From Zygnema cylindricum (lineage: Eukaryota > Streptophyta > Zygnematophyceae > Zygnematales > Zygnemataceae), in assembly GCA_037447655.1 (NCBI GenBank), contig JBBHKE010000565.1, positions 1 through 64,000 on the forward strand: DNA of 64,000 nt. The letters are read 5' to 3'. The number at the start of each line of letters is the position of its first letter. The stretch's first letter is position 1. Below are positions 12,371 through 38,120 of the stretch, piece by piece. A program made the translations under genes and the position numbers. The notes beneath the pieces were generated by a model. The model was not told the origin of the DNA and did no database searches. It saw nothing but the letters and a program-made list of their open reading frames with translations.

Positions 12371-12965
12371 AGTGCAGATGGTGAAGTTTTGAGCTGCAAA
12401 TCTGGTCTCATCGGTGACCTGGGGATATGTGGTGATAGGTGGGAGGGAGAGAGAGAGAGAGAGGGAGAGAGAGATAGAGAGAAAGAGAGGGAGAGTTAAA
12501 ACTTTTGAGGAGAGGGAGTTGTAATAGGGAAAGTGAAGAGTTAACAAATAAACAATGAGAGTCGAAGTGTGAAAGCGATGGCCAAGGGAAATCAAGGAGA
12601 GGGAGGATGAGATGGAACAATATGTTATTTCTAATCCCTTGATAAGTTATAAACTTTCGTATGATCATCCCTGACCTCTGAAATCTACTTTTTATGTCAT
12701 GCCACATTGTGTCTTCTCTTTGGTGTCCTTTTTTCTGTCGTTTTCCCCATACTTAGTCCAAATATTTTATCATTTTCTTCTCTAACTATTTTGTCGTTTT
12801 CCTCTACAATTATTTTGTCATTTTCCTCTCCAACTACAATGTCATTTTCTTCCAAGCTCTTTTTCTCGTACGGCGATCAATTTTTTCGCGGGAGCGAAAA
12901 CAGTAGTGAGCAATGTGGTGATGGAGGTTCTCGTCCTATTTGTTAAAATTTTGGTATTTTCTAGG

Positions 12966-14165
12966 TCTGAATTTATTTTATTGTTTAGTCAGATGGTATG
13001 TCTAAGTCATCCATACTTGTTGTAGTCACTGGAAGACTGAGATAGCCATGGCTGCCTTAATTGCAAAAGAGACAGGAAGTAGGGGAGCTGTCACCAACCA
13101 AAGAGACACGATGGAGGGGAGTATGTCTAGGCGTTACCAAAAGGTAGCCGGACGGTCCCGGAATTGATCTTGGTTCATCCAGCTTATGATCGTATAGTTT
13201 TGGTCCCCCGCCTTATGCGCTAGATGTAGAGGTGATCGATGTATCTATATGGTTTGAATAATTAATAAAGTTTGATGCACCGGTATCATCAATTTAATGG
13301 CGAAACCAAACTAAATGAACATAGAAAGTACCGCACTGAAATAATACGGGGCGCACGAAACAAATGTCAAATTCGACGGTCGAAATTGAAAGTACGAAAT
13401 ACAATCAAACGGCTCTAGTTTAAACCGGTTGTACGGAATCGCAATTTCGGCGATTTTTGGACGCGGCGACACCGGATGACACGTGGCATCATCCTGGAGG
13501 ATTCCACGATCTCCGGAACGCAAGATGACAAATTCGGATGTGACAAATGTCACCAGTATGGACATGCCGTACAAGCACCGTACAAAAGTACTCCGGTACT
13601 TGTACTTTCTATACCGTACAGTCTTGTGATTGGTCCGTACCTTAGGACTAGGGGGTTTAGAGAGGGATTTAGGACTTAGAATAATTTTAGTAGGTAGCCA
13701 CCTCTCTCTCCTAGAGAGCATCTGTATAAATCGACAAACTTTGCCATTTAATATCAATCAATTTACTTCACCAATTTTAGTGATTCTTTTTGCTGCTGAC
13801 TTAGGGGAGTCCAACTTTGCCATTTAATATCAATCAATTTACTTCACCATTTTTAGTGATTCTTTTTGTTGCGGACTCAAGGGAGTCCACGCTACACGAG
13901 GTGTAGTCGGTTAGAGTTTTTGTCTACCAAGGTGGCTGCATTTCTAAGGGAAAGTCAATGTGGGTGAATGTGTCCAAATCTCGTATTCTAACTTTACATT
14001 ATGTGGTGGAACTGAGCACACAGAAAGTGCTATCTCACATGGGTGAAGCTGTATTGGGATTTTGACTTTCAAGGGGTCAGTCATTTGGGTTTATATCAAG
14101 TTAGGAGTCGGCACTATCTAGATTAGCTTCTTTTGGATCTGCTTACTCTGAGGGCCAATGGAGGT
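12966..14165. other. Long intron or inserted sequence without a recognised gene
   Basis: No domain is recognisable. 13740-13815 and 13816-13892 are a 76-bp tandem pair starting TTTGCCATTTAATATCAATC. A TATA-like element (TGTATAAAT) at about 13723 precedes it and could be the edge of a long terminal repeat, but no partner was found. Confidence 0.4.
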
Positions 14166-14170
14166 CCCAG

Positions 14171-14490
14171 AGTTTCACTATTCACACTCCTTTTTATCAC
14201 TCATTTGTTTTACTACCTCCCCTTTGTGATTTTAGATGTTTTCCCTATTCCTCTCCCTCTCCCTCTCCCTCTTCCTCTCCCCTTATTTTTTTGCTCTAAT
14301 TTTCCTATCGGGTCGGGGGGAGGGACTATTCACACTCCTCTTTATCACTCGTTTGTTTTACTACCTCCCCTTGGTGATTTTAAATATTTTTCCTCTCCCT
14401 CTCCCTCTCCCTCTTCCTCTCGCTCTCCCTCTATCTCTCCCCTTATTTTTTTGCTCTAATTTTCCTATCGGGTGGTGGGGAGGGAAGCAG
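14171..14490 (+). repeat. Tandem duplication of the FYYLP transporter exon
   Basis: Two units about 148-160 bp long carry the same short exon, at about 14181-14225 (FTLLFITHLFYYLPF) and 14329-14373 (FTLLFITRLFYYLPL), both followed by a GT donor. The shared intron part includes GCTCTAATTTTCCTATCGGG. Only the first copy has a clear AG acceptor (14169-14170). Confidence 0.8.
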
Positions 14491-14522
14491 GCTGTCCTAT
14501 CGGCAATTATCATTTATACCCT

Positions 14523-14640
14523 CACCAATATGGTAAATACTTTTTTATTTATTTACTCCTTTATGTCAACTCTGAAGTAAGGCCACCAATATGGTAAATA
14601 CTTTTTTTTTATTATTTTCTCATTTATGTTTACTCAGAAG
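14523..14640 (+). repeat. 59-bp tandem pair copying an exon end and donor
   Basis: CACCAATATGGTAAATAC occurs at 14523 and 14582. The first is the end of the 42-nt exon 14491-14532 with its donor. The second is a copy of that exon end within the intron. Confidence 0.8.
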
Positions 14641-15815
14641 TTAAATTATCAAGGCTAGTTTTTGGATCCATTTTGATATGCAAAGAGGAAATTTGAAATA
14701 ATGGGAGAGGGAGAGGGAGAAAGAGAGATTGAGAGGGAGATAGAGAGAGATAGAGGGAGGAAGAGAGATCGAGAGGGAGATAGAGGGAGGAAAGGAGTGT
14801 GAATGTGAAAAAACATTCAATTTTTTCTCACGCACTCCTATTTTTCTTTTCTTTTAATATTTCTTGTTTTTTTTATTCTCTTTTATTTTATTTTTTCTGT
14901 TTTTTTTCTTTTGTTTTTTTCTTTTTCTTTTTTTCATGTTTGTTACAGAAACAGATCGACATTGAAGGAATCATCGAAATATGGAAGACTTATTTTATCA
15001 GTTTTTTTAATTTTCTCGGATGTTTTTTCGGAGTCATTTTTATTTCCCCACACTTTTGATTCAAATTACGCGACCAAAAAATTTGATTTTGGGAAATGTT
15101 CCGGAAACTTATTTTTTCTAAAATGTCGTACAATACCCGAATGCGGAAAGATTCGAAAATGTTTTAATTTTACAAATCGATTCGACGATTTATTTCGCAA
15201 GTTCAACTTATCTTCGACAAACGATCGAAAATTTAGCTGAAAAAAAAATAAAATATGGAAGTTACGAGAATTACGGAACGGAAATCTCAGCACGTAACCA
15301 GTTGGGAAATTTTATTGAGGTTTGTAATTTCTTATATGTGTTAAGTTTATTTATAATATTTTTTTTGTGCATTTATGGTTGCCAACAAAAAAAAGAAAAA
15401 AAAAACATTACATTAACTTCATGTCTTTTTTTCTTAACATAGTGTATATATTTATATATATTCTATATTGCTATCTAAAAATATATAATTAGCGAAATAA
15501 ATGTAAAATTTTCAGGAATATATTTAGAATGTATATAAATGTATTTATATATATATATGCGTGGTGTTTATTTTATTTTAAACGAGTTATTTACTTTTTA
15601 CATTTTATTTTTTGTCCACAATTATCCTCACTTGGTGATTTTCTAGATTTGACAATTATTTAGAAAAAATAAAAAATTCTTCTTTAGTTGTTTAGGATCT
15701 TAGATTTGTCTCCGGTGGAGACATGGACTTCTCGGGAATAAAGTTTTAGAGGAATCGTTACCACAATTTAAGGAAAACAACAATATCCGAAAAGAACAAC
15801 TATACCTCGTATTTT

Positions 15816-18085
15816 TTTTAGTTTTCAAAAAATAATATATATTTATTTGATTGATTGATTTATCATTTTCTTTTTTACTTTAGTTTATTTGGTTTATTTA
15901 TGATTTATTTGATTTTCTTTTTGATTTTTTTTATTTATTTATTTCTTTGTTTCTTCATTTTTTCTTTCTTTCTTTTTTTTTATTTTTTGTCTTTACATCA
16001 GTATCTATGCATTTTATTCTTTGCTTAATTTTGCCCATTTTGTAATGTCGATTTGAAAGTCACTCCATCCCTCCCTCTCCCCCTTCCTCCCTCCCTCCCC
16101 CTCCACGCCTCTTCCTCCCCCTCCTTCCCCATCCCCTTCCCCTCCCTGCTCCTTCCCCACTTGTATCAGCAAGCACTTTAATCCATCAAACTAGTTTTTT
16201 GGAAATTAAAAATCAAACCTTAAAATATTGACTGGGCTCTTTCGAGTGAGTCAAAACTTTTTAAAATTTTGTTGGAAAGAAATAAAAATAAGAATGTTGT
16301 CGATTGTGTATAGTTTGTTTGTTGTAAAATTGCAAATTTTTGTTAGAACAAATAAAAGAAAAATGTCACCTATATAGGTTTTTTTTTCATAAAATTGCAA
16401 ATGTTTTGTTAGAAAAAAATAAAAATAAAAATAATAATTTCATCGATTGTGTATAGTTTTTTAGTATAATTGCATTTTTTTGGTTAAAAAACGTAAAAAT
16501 AAAATTGTTATTAAATTGTAGATAGGTTTTTTTTCATAAATTTTGGATTCTTTTGTTAAAAAACAATAAAGATAAAAATACGAATATCATAAACTGATAT
16601 AGTTTTTTTTCTATAAAATTGCAATTTTTTGTTAAAAAAAAATAGAACGAAAATGTTATCGAATTGTATATATGTTTTTTTTCATAGAATTTTATCTTTT
16701 GTATTTAGCAAAAAATGTCGAAACGTTTTGTAAGATTGTACAATTAGTCGAAGAATAAAAAATCAAAGAAGAAAAAATATATTTTTGTTGTAACCCTACG
16801 GAGATATTCTTTTGTCTCAAAAGGTTTTTGTTGATCTTTTTTAGTTCTAAAAATTTAGTTTGACCAAAAGTTTAGGTTTAGCAAAAATTGTGAAAGTTAA
16901 ATAAAAAAATTCAAGTTTAACGAAGAAATGGAAAGACTATTGAGGAATTTCGAGTTACAAAAGTCATTTTGTCGAAATGATAGAGTTTAGTTTACGATCC
17001 TTATTGGACGCAATGACTTGTGAGAGCCTTTTTGTAAATTTCACAAATTACCCATTCGTTGGGTATGAGTTCACAAAGAGTTTAAGCATAAAGTTGAATA
17101 CTTTGTTAAGAAAAACACAATGGCAAACTAATAGAGTACACAAGAACAAAACAAAACAAAACAAAACCAAAAATAAATAAAGTCAAAATATAACGGAAAA
17201 ACGGAATGATGGTGGAAGCAAAAAAAAAGGTTAACCAGGTCAAAAGAAAGAAACTAACACACAAACAAGGGCAAGCCAACAAAAGACATTGAAGTGACAT
17301 TGAAAAGACATTAAGAAAACATTGAAAAGGCATTGAAAAGACATTGAAAAAACATTGGAAGGGACTAGAAACATGAGTTTAGGCACGGGTGAGGATGACT
17401 GGAGTATGACGAGTAGTCAAGTGGCATTGCACGACTATTGTACACACGAGCGAAAACAGTATAACAAAACCTTGAATGAAAATTATGTAACAACTTGAGT
17501 GTGCTCCATTTTTGCGCCATGAAAAATTTGTCGAAAATAAGAATTAACTTCGACTTTGGTCTATGGTGACGTGTTTATATAAATTAGGTGCTCAAACACA
17601 ATTCCTCGTTTCCTCTTACTTTTTTTATTATGGTTAATTAAGTTACGAAAAGGAACAAAAGTTCCTCCAAGCAGTTAAATCATACAAAGTGATTTGCTCT
17701 TAGCGTTAATGACGATAACTATCGCTTCAAAAGTTCAAATATGTCGAAAATGTATTTTACCGTGTCCTGCATGCATCTTCGCTTCTAATCATTTAATTTT
17801 AGTGTATTTTTCGGGGACTTTCAAGTATTTCCTTACATTTTTTATTCTTTTGGGCGATTGTGGGGCTTATAATGGGCTTTAAAATCTGTTTAGGGGGTAG
17901 AGGAGTTTTCTTGGTTGTTTTAGTTTTCGGCCCCAAATATTTTTCATTCCTATGTCTTTTTTTTGCGGAAATGGCTTTATGGAGTAGCAACAATTATAAT
18001 CATATGCAATTTCGTGTGAACTGAAACATTTACAAAACCATTTGCAATTTTTTGGGTTGCCAACGAAATCGAACTGGACGAAGAC
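15816..18085. other. Gene-free AT-rich region
   Basis: A C/T-rich patch lies at 16067-16160. Five degenerate units of about 85-90 bp (TTGTGTATAGTTTTTT, then AAATTGCAA) fill 16255-16700. No gene was recognised; the 67-codon frame at 16977 has no known domain. Confidence 0.5.
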
Positions 18086-18635
18086 CAAAGGTCGCAAACA
18101 GTCAACCGAAACCGTGACCGACCGTTAACCTACCGGCTGCGCCGGATCCGGAACGGATTCGGTTGCCAAAGTTTGGGGGCTGGGCGGTTGCGGGCGGTCG
18201 ATTCACTTGAAAAAAAAAAGTCGGTTACGGTCGGTCAAGCAAAAAACGGAAAAAAATACAATCCAACATTATTATACTTTGTACTCTTTGGTACCGTGGA
18301 AGTACGTGACATCATGATTAGCGTCGCAAATCTGACACGGTAGTAACACTATTCATTTCGCAAATCTTAAGGAACGCTACAAATCGTAATTATTGGCTTA
18401 TTCATATGTCGTGAAAAACTAAGATTTTTTTTTTGTACTTTTTCGGTTACGGGCGGACACGGTTAGTTGCGAGAAATCGAGTTTCGGTTAACTTTTATTT
18501 TCGTAAACGCCGGTCGGTTAACGGTTAACAATTTTGGAGCGTGACATAACCCGGTCGAGCGTCGGTTACTCAGATTTTGAAAAAAAAAAAACGGTCGGTT
18601 TCGGTTATGTAAAATTTTGACTTTTACGACCTCTG
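18086..18635. mobile_element. hAT-like non-autonomous element with 8-bp target duplication
   Basis: The ends are CAAAGGTCGCAAAC and, on the other strand, CAGAGGTCGTAAAAG. They are flanked by ACGAAGAC (18078-18085) and ACGAAGAT (18636-18643), an 8-bp duplication with one mismatch. CA-starting inverted repeats with 8-bp duplications are typical of hAT elements. The interior is dense in GGTCGGTTA-like motifs and has no transposase. A related copy lies inverted near 40640-40990. Confidence 0.7.
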
Positions 18636-18839
18636 ACGAAGATCCAGGCTTTCCCTCAATTTTGAAAAGTGTAAAACTGAAAATCGTCAGTATTATTGCG
18701 ATACGCAACCTACTGCAACACTTAGGCTAGTAGGCTAAATAGTATTAGCAACTCTATTTTGGAAATGAGATTATTTAACCATATGAACTAGTATAAAACA
18801 CTAATATAAAATAGCAATCCGTAAACGCTATTTCACGGA

Positions 18840-19042
18840 CTACACCTTGAATCGTTATAGCGTATAAAAATTATTAGTGTAAAGAAAAAATTAGCGTCAT
18901 TCATTCAAATTTAGTGCCAGGAGACGTGGCAGATTATGGTCCACGTCCTTAAATAGTGTTATTTATTCTATTTAAGGTATCAATGTCAATGTTTTGGGGT
19001 GCCGATATAGAGTACATAAGGCTAATAACGATTCGCGGTGTA
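18840..19042. mobile_element. Small inverted-repeat element (MITE-like)
   Basis: The left end TACACCTTGAATCGTTATAG pairs with the right end, which reads CTACACCGCGAATCGTTATT on the other strand. It belongs with the elements at 19386 and 43373. In the inverted copy of this region the corresponding position near 52155-52175 lacks the element interior. Confidence 0.65.
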
Positions 19043-19385
19043 GTGTCAATTTTCAGAAATAGGGTGCAGAGAAGTACGCCTGAAGTACCATTCACCTGAA
19101 GTAGTGTGACGATGATGTGACTAGTAACAAAGTGCTAAACGGTTCAATGTGACGCCATCCTTGAAGCCCGTTCCCAGGATTGTGGATGAACGTCCACGTG
19201 GCTGCTCCCGCCCAGTCCATTGCTCTTCGTTCCTATTGGTGCTGGAAAACGTGTATTCCGGATCCATCGCATTCGCAGCCCATGTGCATATATTCGTTTC
19301 ATATTCGTTCCGCAGCATCAGTCGCTTTCTACTTTCGCGCTCCCTGCAAAGGTGTTCTATGCATGATCCGGCCTGTTATCTAAAC

Positions 19386-19607
19386 TACACCACTAATCGT
19401 TATTAGCGTTACAGTGTTTTTCGCCACGTAAAACATCTTTTTATCGTGCACACTTATCGTTTTTTCAATCCGATGGTTGCAATTGGAAGGCAAGATTCTC
19501 TACTTTCCTACTGGCGGTCAGAGATTGACAACACGACATGTGTGCACGGAGATTTTTTTTTTTAAATGGCGAGAAAAATTCTAACGCTAATAACGATTAG
19601 CGGTGTA
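19386..19607. mobile_element. Small inverted-repeat element in the DGAT1 upstream region
   Basis: Terminal repeats TACACCACTAATCGTTATTA and TACACCGCTAATCGTTATTA (the second on the other strand) bound 222 bp, about 190 bp before the DGAT1 start codon. The same element is present in the inverted copy at about 51589-51812, so it predates that duplication. Confidence 0.75.
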
Positions 19608-19796
19608 CTGCACATATAGCTGCCGTACCTTGGAAATGGAAAACCGCTCGTATCGTACGCCTTATGCTGCGGAGATGATCCTGACCGTCCGATCTGTAAG
19701 TCTACGTCACGCTACGTTACATGTCCTGCCAGCCATACTCTGCCATGCGCACATGGCACACATCGCGCATATGTGAAAACGTGATCGGCGGAAAAT

Positions 19797-33678
<13,882 letters not shown>

Positions 33679-34204
33679 ACCCATTTGTCAACTGTCTTTT
33701 TTATATCTTTTAAGAGTCTATGTTAGTTTACGACTGTTTGTATTTGGCTGTATCCGTTTGTATTCGTCCGTAGTTGTCAGTATTTGTCACTATTTGTCAC
33801 TATTTGTTAGGTTAGACGACCTTTGTTAGGGAGAGGACGGAGGTGGTTGTGTGTGACAACCGATTCTGACGGTGTAGATTTAGTTGGTCGCTGTGCAGAA
33901 TAGTTTGTGCAGATGTGTGCTTGCAGCACCTGGTTATTGTGTAATTAGCAATACGGGATATTGGTTTTGTATTAAGCAGAATACTTGTTATCGTAAACTG
34001 CAGTATGTATTAACTAGGAGTTAAAGAGTTTTTTGTCATGATGACAAAAAACTTGAGACGATTCAAAACTTTTTAATATATTTAGTGTTGTGTTTCAGTT
34101 TGTTAGTGTTACTTTCATTCATGAAAGAGTATTTTAACTTGAAATTATACACTAACTAAGAATCTGATAAATCATATAATATGTACCTATTTTGCTTTTT
34201 AATT
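33679..34204 (+). other. DGAT1 3' flank
   Basis: The probable 3' UTR and downstream flank of DGAT1. No gene or clear repeat was recognised, apart from short TTTGT(C/A)A repeats around 33750-33810. Confidence 0.4.
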
Positions 34205-34682
34205 GAAATCAAGGTCCAGCGAAGGTGCCGACCTTTGGCTAGGCTTGACATTTCGAATCTGTGTGTACAATTGAGTTTTTTGAAAAATAGCTTACTTTTT
34301 ATTGTTTGTAAAAGTGGGCTTTACAATCTAGCTCACGTGGAACAGTATATGAAAATAATCATCATGTACAACACATCAACTTATAAACGTCCGAACTGTA
34401 TAAGATGGCTATTTATCTGTATACTAGAATAGTGTGGCCGACTTTATTAAAAAGCGCGATGGTAAACCATCTGAGTCCATAGAAACAAAAAGAAGTAGCA
34501 TTGCTAAAACTAAAAAACCACATAACAAGGGAATAAACAGAAAGGAAAATCAAGGCAAAAACTACGAAAATACGAAAGGATGGCAGGGAAGTCGAAAACA
34601 TCCAAAAAAGCAAAACCTAACAAACAAACCATCAAAGGAAAAAACTAACACGTAGCAAAAAACACCCAACAGAACTAAGAAT

Positions 34683-37600
34683 TTACGGAAAGCAACCACG
34701 TAAGTCCCCGAATCCCGGAGGAGCACGAGGAGGAAGTTCCGGAACACGCCGTCGATCCATAACAACAATAGACGATCGAAGTAATATAGAAGCCAACACT
34801 CGTTGTAGGGCCACGGAAAAACGTTGACGATAAAAAGAAGTAAGGATTGAAACAGGAGGGCTCCCAGGTCCTCGCCTCTCGAACGAGCGCCGACCACAAG
34901 TACGGAAAAACTCGTCCAAAGCCACACCGAAACAACGAAATATCTCGACCGCCATCGGAATGAAGCCATCCATAACTTCGCGATGGGCATAATCACGCTC
35001 AGCTGCGTCACAGGCAGCCACTCCCATATACCGAGCCGCTTGGTTGACGATTGTAGTTGAGGTAGGGTTCGTTAAAACAATGTCACCAAATGTACGACGC
35101 GCACCATCAAGTAATACAAGGTCGATCCAGCGCGAAGGAATAATGTGAGAGACCTCGCGACGAACAGAAAATCCCCCCTCAAAAGCGATACTAGCAATGG
35201 TGTCTCGAATCGTGTCGTGCGCATGAATCAACTCGCCCCCGTAGGAGCAACGAAGCAAATGGACCGCGTCAGGCTCGAGAACGTGGCCGCAAGAGCAAAC
35301 AAGTGAGCCAAGCAAAGGTGGGTGAGGGAGGCCAAGCCGGAACCTAAGGGCCGTGGTGAACTGAGCAGGGGTGAAACGAAGAGTGGATAAGATAAGGACG
35401 GCCAATAGCCAAGCTCCAGAGCCAGGTCCGCCACAAGAGAGAAAACGTGCACGCGAAGAATTGGAAGGAAGCGCCTGAAGAAGCTCGGATTTAATAGCGG
35501 CGACAACCCGATCAGAAATGGATTCTTGAACACGTGCAACTGATGTAGTAACGAGAGTGGAAAAAATTGGCATGTCCTCGATAGCAGCCGGAGTAAGAGA
35601 ACTTGATGCATCCAAAAGGGACCGCTGGAAGGCGAGCTCACCATCCGAAACACGGGGAACCACGACCGCAAGAATAGAGTGTCCCCGGCCAAAAAACGAG
35701 AGACAATAGTGGAAGCAACAAGGCACCAACTCCCCAAATAGGCGGCTGGAGCAACACGCGCCGTTGAGAGTAAACCCAAACCGCCAGCCGAGACAGGAAG
35801 AGAGGCTTGGATGCGTGCCGCAGGCCCAAACTCGCGATCAAAAGCTCCACGGCCCAACAATGTATGGAGGACATCCATAAGCCGATCATCGAATGCAAAA
35901 AGTGAGGACACAAAGGATGGGGTGGGAGGGGAAGTCCGAGTAAGGTAGGAGGGCTGGTGAGGGAAACACCGTGTGAGAAGAGCAAAGGCCACTTGGGGAT
36001 CAGAAAGGTGAGGAAGGTCGTCCACGTGGGATAAATCTGTTTGAAGAGCAGAATCAAGGAATGTTGTGACGTATGGATCGGAACCAAGTGGGCAACCCAA
36101 CACATGAATGCCTTTAGAAGGAGGAGTCTTAAAACCAAGAGGGGGAGTGAAAGGAGGAGGAAAAGGATGTGGGGACCAAACAACACACTTAGAGGGCTGG
36201 ACCGAAAGATTGAGTTCGGCCAAGCGAGCCTTGAAAAAATCATAGGCCGGTATAACTTGATCTGAAGGACCAATAATGTGTGTGTCATCTGCAACTGAAG
36301 GGAAGAGGCAAGAAGGATAAGCAGCTGCGGAAGCTCAGAGGGCGCGGTAATGGGCTAAGGCAAACAAAGGGCCCCCAAGAGGATCACCCTGACGAGTGCC
36401 AGTCGTGGAGGAAAGAGGGACCAAATCATCATCACTGGAGAAAGAGAGGCTACTGCTCAGTGAATAAAAAGCTCTCACAAAAGGAAAAATCTGGACAATC
36501 GGGGAAGGTGCAGCCATAAGCTCCGAAAAAATTGCATTCCGATCCACTCTATTAAAGGCATTAGAAACATCCACCTGAAGGACTAACCAATCCGGATGGG
36601 CATCTAACAAAGCCCGGATCCCATGGACCACGGCCTCACAACCCCCCGGGTTGCCACTCCGAACTGATGAGGAGAGAAATAATCATGGAAAGCGGGCTGG
36701 AGCTGGATGCAGATGGCGCGAGCCACCAACCGGGTACAATACCTCGCCCACTGCAATAGGGCGGATTCCCCCATTGGGTTTGGTGACAGCTACGAGGCTG
36801 GAGGCCGTGAGGAGGTCACAAATACGGGAAGGGACAGTGCCAGCCGCAATAAGGGAACAAACTCGAAAAAACATATCAAAACCTCGGGCACCAGATTCCG
36901 GAGGCAAAACGTCGCGAAATAGCTCATAAACAGTGCCCGAAGGACCCCCCGCTGAAAGATGTGGAGAAGTCGTAAGGGCTTTAATAAAGGAGTCTCGATC
37001 CAAGATCAAACACTTTGGCGGCTCGAAGGTGTGAATAGAGGGGGACTGAGGGGTAGGAGCTGGTGGATGAAGAGCCCGGAGAATCTCAATAGTCGCGGCA
37101 GACCGAGGAGCGGGATTAAATGGTTGGAGGGCCCGAACCGCTCGAGAGAGCTCACCCACTCGACCCAAATGAACCGCACGACGATAGAAAGATGGCACAT
37201 CTGAAGTCCGAGATGTACGACGTGGAGTGAAAGAAGCACTCGCAACTCGATCCTCGTGCTCGGCATGAAGGGCCCGCCAATCACCTCGAAGGAAACGTCG
37301 ACATCGGGCCATAGTTTCTCGAGCCCCGTTACCACCCCCACGGCCAGGTAAGACTAGAACCCAAAGTGAAAACATGAAAAGGAGGTGCCAAGGTCCAACA
37401 TCCGTGGGATCCGAATAAATACGGGACAAAGGAAGGTGGAGGGCGTCCTGTACGATAATCCGCACAGCTATGGGAATCCGCGTGTATAATCGCGGACGGG
37501 GGGCCACCAAATCATAAGCTCCGAGCACGTCTAAATCGCGTACAAATGCCCAATCTTCGCTCGTAGGTCCGGACGGGAGTATGGTGGAAGAAAGGGTACT

Positions 37601-37921
37601 GGAAGAAAGGTCGCTCTGGGCCAAAAATTGTTGACTACTCTTTGTATGTCGGGCAATACTGACACCGTTCGCGAAATGGGTATGACACCCGCTACATTCT
37701 ATCCGTGTTGTGGCTTGTGTGCGAGGTTTAGGTGGAGGAGGTGAACGAGGGAGAAGAGGTGAGGGTGCACGGCCGGACATGGTTATTGAATGAGAGGGAG
37801 AAGCATGGGACGTCATACAGGGAGAGGAAGGGGGAAATCGGAAGGAGGAAAGGAAACCATGGGAAATAGATGGTGAATAGAAGGGGGGAAGGAGTTTAAG
37901 GATTACGGATGGGGGCCGCAC
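34683..37921 (-). pseudogene. LINE polyprotein: zinc finger, reverse transcriptase, endonuclease
   Basis: The reading frame is broken into blocks 37921-36683, 36631-36335, 36223-35228 and 35729-34683 by several single-base shifts. In order it shows an N-terminal Cys/His finger (CSGCHTHFANGVSIARH), RT fingers (KPNGGIRPIAVGEVLY), RT motif A (QVDVSNAFNRVD), motif B (GTRQGDPLGG) and the catalytic VADDTHIIG. Next come a CCHC motif (CSCGHVLEPDAVHLLRC) and a PD-(D/E)XK-like segment (WIDLVLLDGARRTFGDIVL). A CCHC motif followed by this nuclease fold is the plan of R2-type LINEs, whereas L1/RTE elements carry an N-terminal AP endonuclease. The multiple frameshifts make it inactive as it stands. Confidence 0.8.
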
Positions 37922-37967
37922 CTATGATTTCGCCCGTGGGCGTGCAGTTGGCAGCGGCCGCAGGCCC

Positions 37968-38120
37968 GATCCGCAGGTACATAGTGACGAGTAATAGGAG
38001 CTGTCGCGTAGTGAGGAAGAGGAAGACGACGGATTTCAGATCCGCAGGTACATAGTGACGAGTAATAGGAGTTGTCGCGTAGTGAGGAAGAGGAAGACGA
38101 CGGATTTCAGATCCGCAGGT
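37968..38120 (-). repeat. 71-bp tandem repeat in the LINE 5' region
   Basis: Two full units (37968-38038 and 38039-38109) plus a partial third start with GATCCGCAGGTA; the full units differ by one base. Confidence 0.9.

Larger units (their letters stand above)
5787..15815 (+). pseudogene. Broken SulP/SLC26 sulfate-transporter-like gene
   Basis: Members of this family are plasma- or vacuolar-membrane H+/sulfate symporters with a C-terminal STAS domain. Exons by homology and splice sites are 5787-5835 (DLAYAKLANLP), 7162-7417 (SPLIYAVFGSSRHIVVGPVS), 8013-8247 (LGFIVDFLSHP), 9959-10096, 10232-10378 (VGHIRKGVNPSSL), 11367-11429, 12378-12438, about 12857-12953 (SFSRTAINFFAGAKTVVSN), about 14171-14225, 14491-14532, 14949-15319 (FFGV, RPKNLILGN, QIDSTIYFASSTYLR) and about 15696-15815 (ILDLSPV). 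Phases join cleanly through 5787-10378. Damage: TGA at 10085 and inside 12378-12438, both at a conserved Gly; TAA in the exon near 15120; a deletion with frameshift near 15050; frameshifts in the STAS exon. The first and last exons were not found. It is most likely a decayed gene; base-call errors could mimic some defects but not all. Confidence 0.72.

Noticed and set aside
12353-12707. Minus-strand 80-99 codon frames
   Set aside because: They overlap the antisense of a transporter exon and a G/A tract; no domain was seen.
13700-13900. Possible long terminal repeat with TATA box and tandem pair
   Set aside because: No second copy, primer-binding site or polyprotein was found, so a retrovirus-like element cannot be supported.
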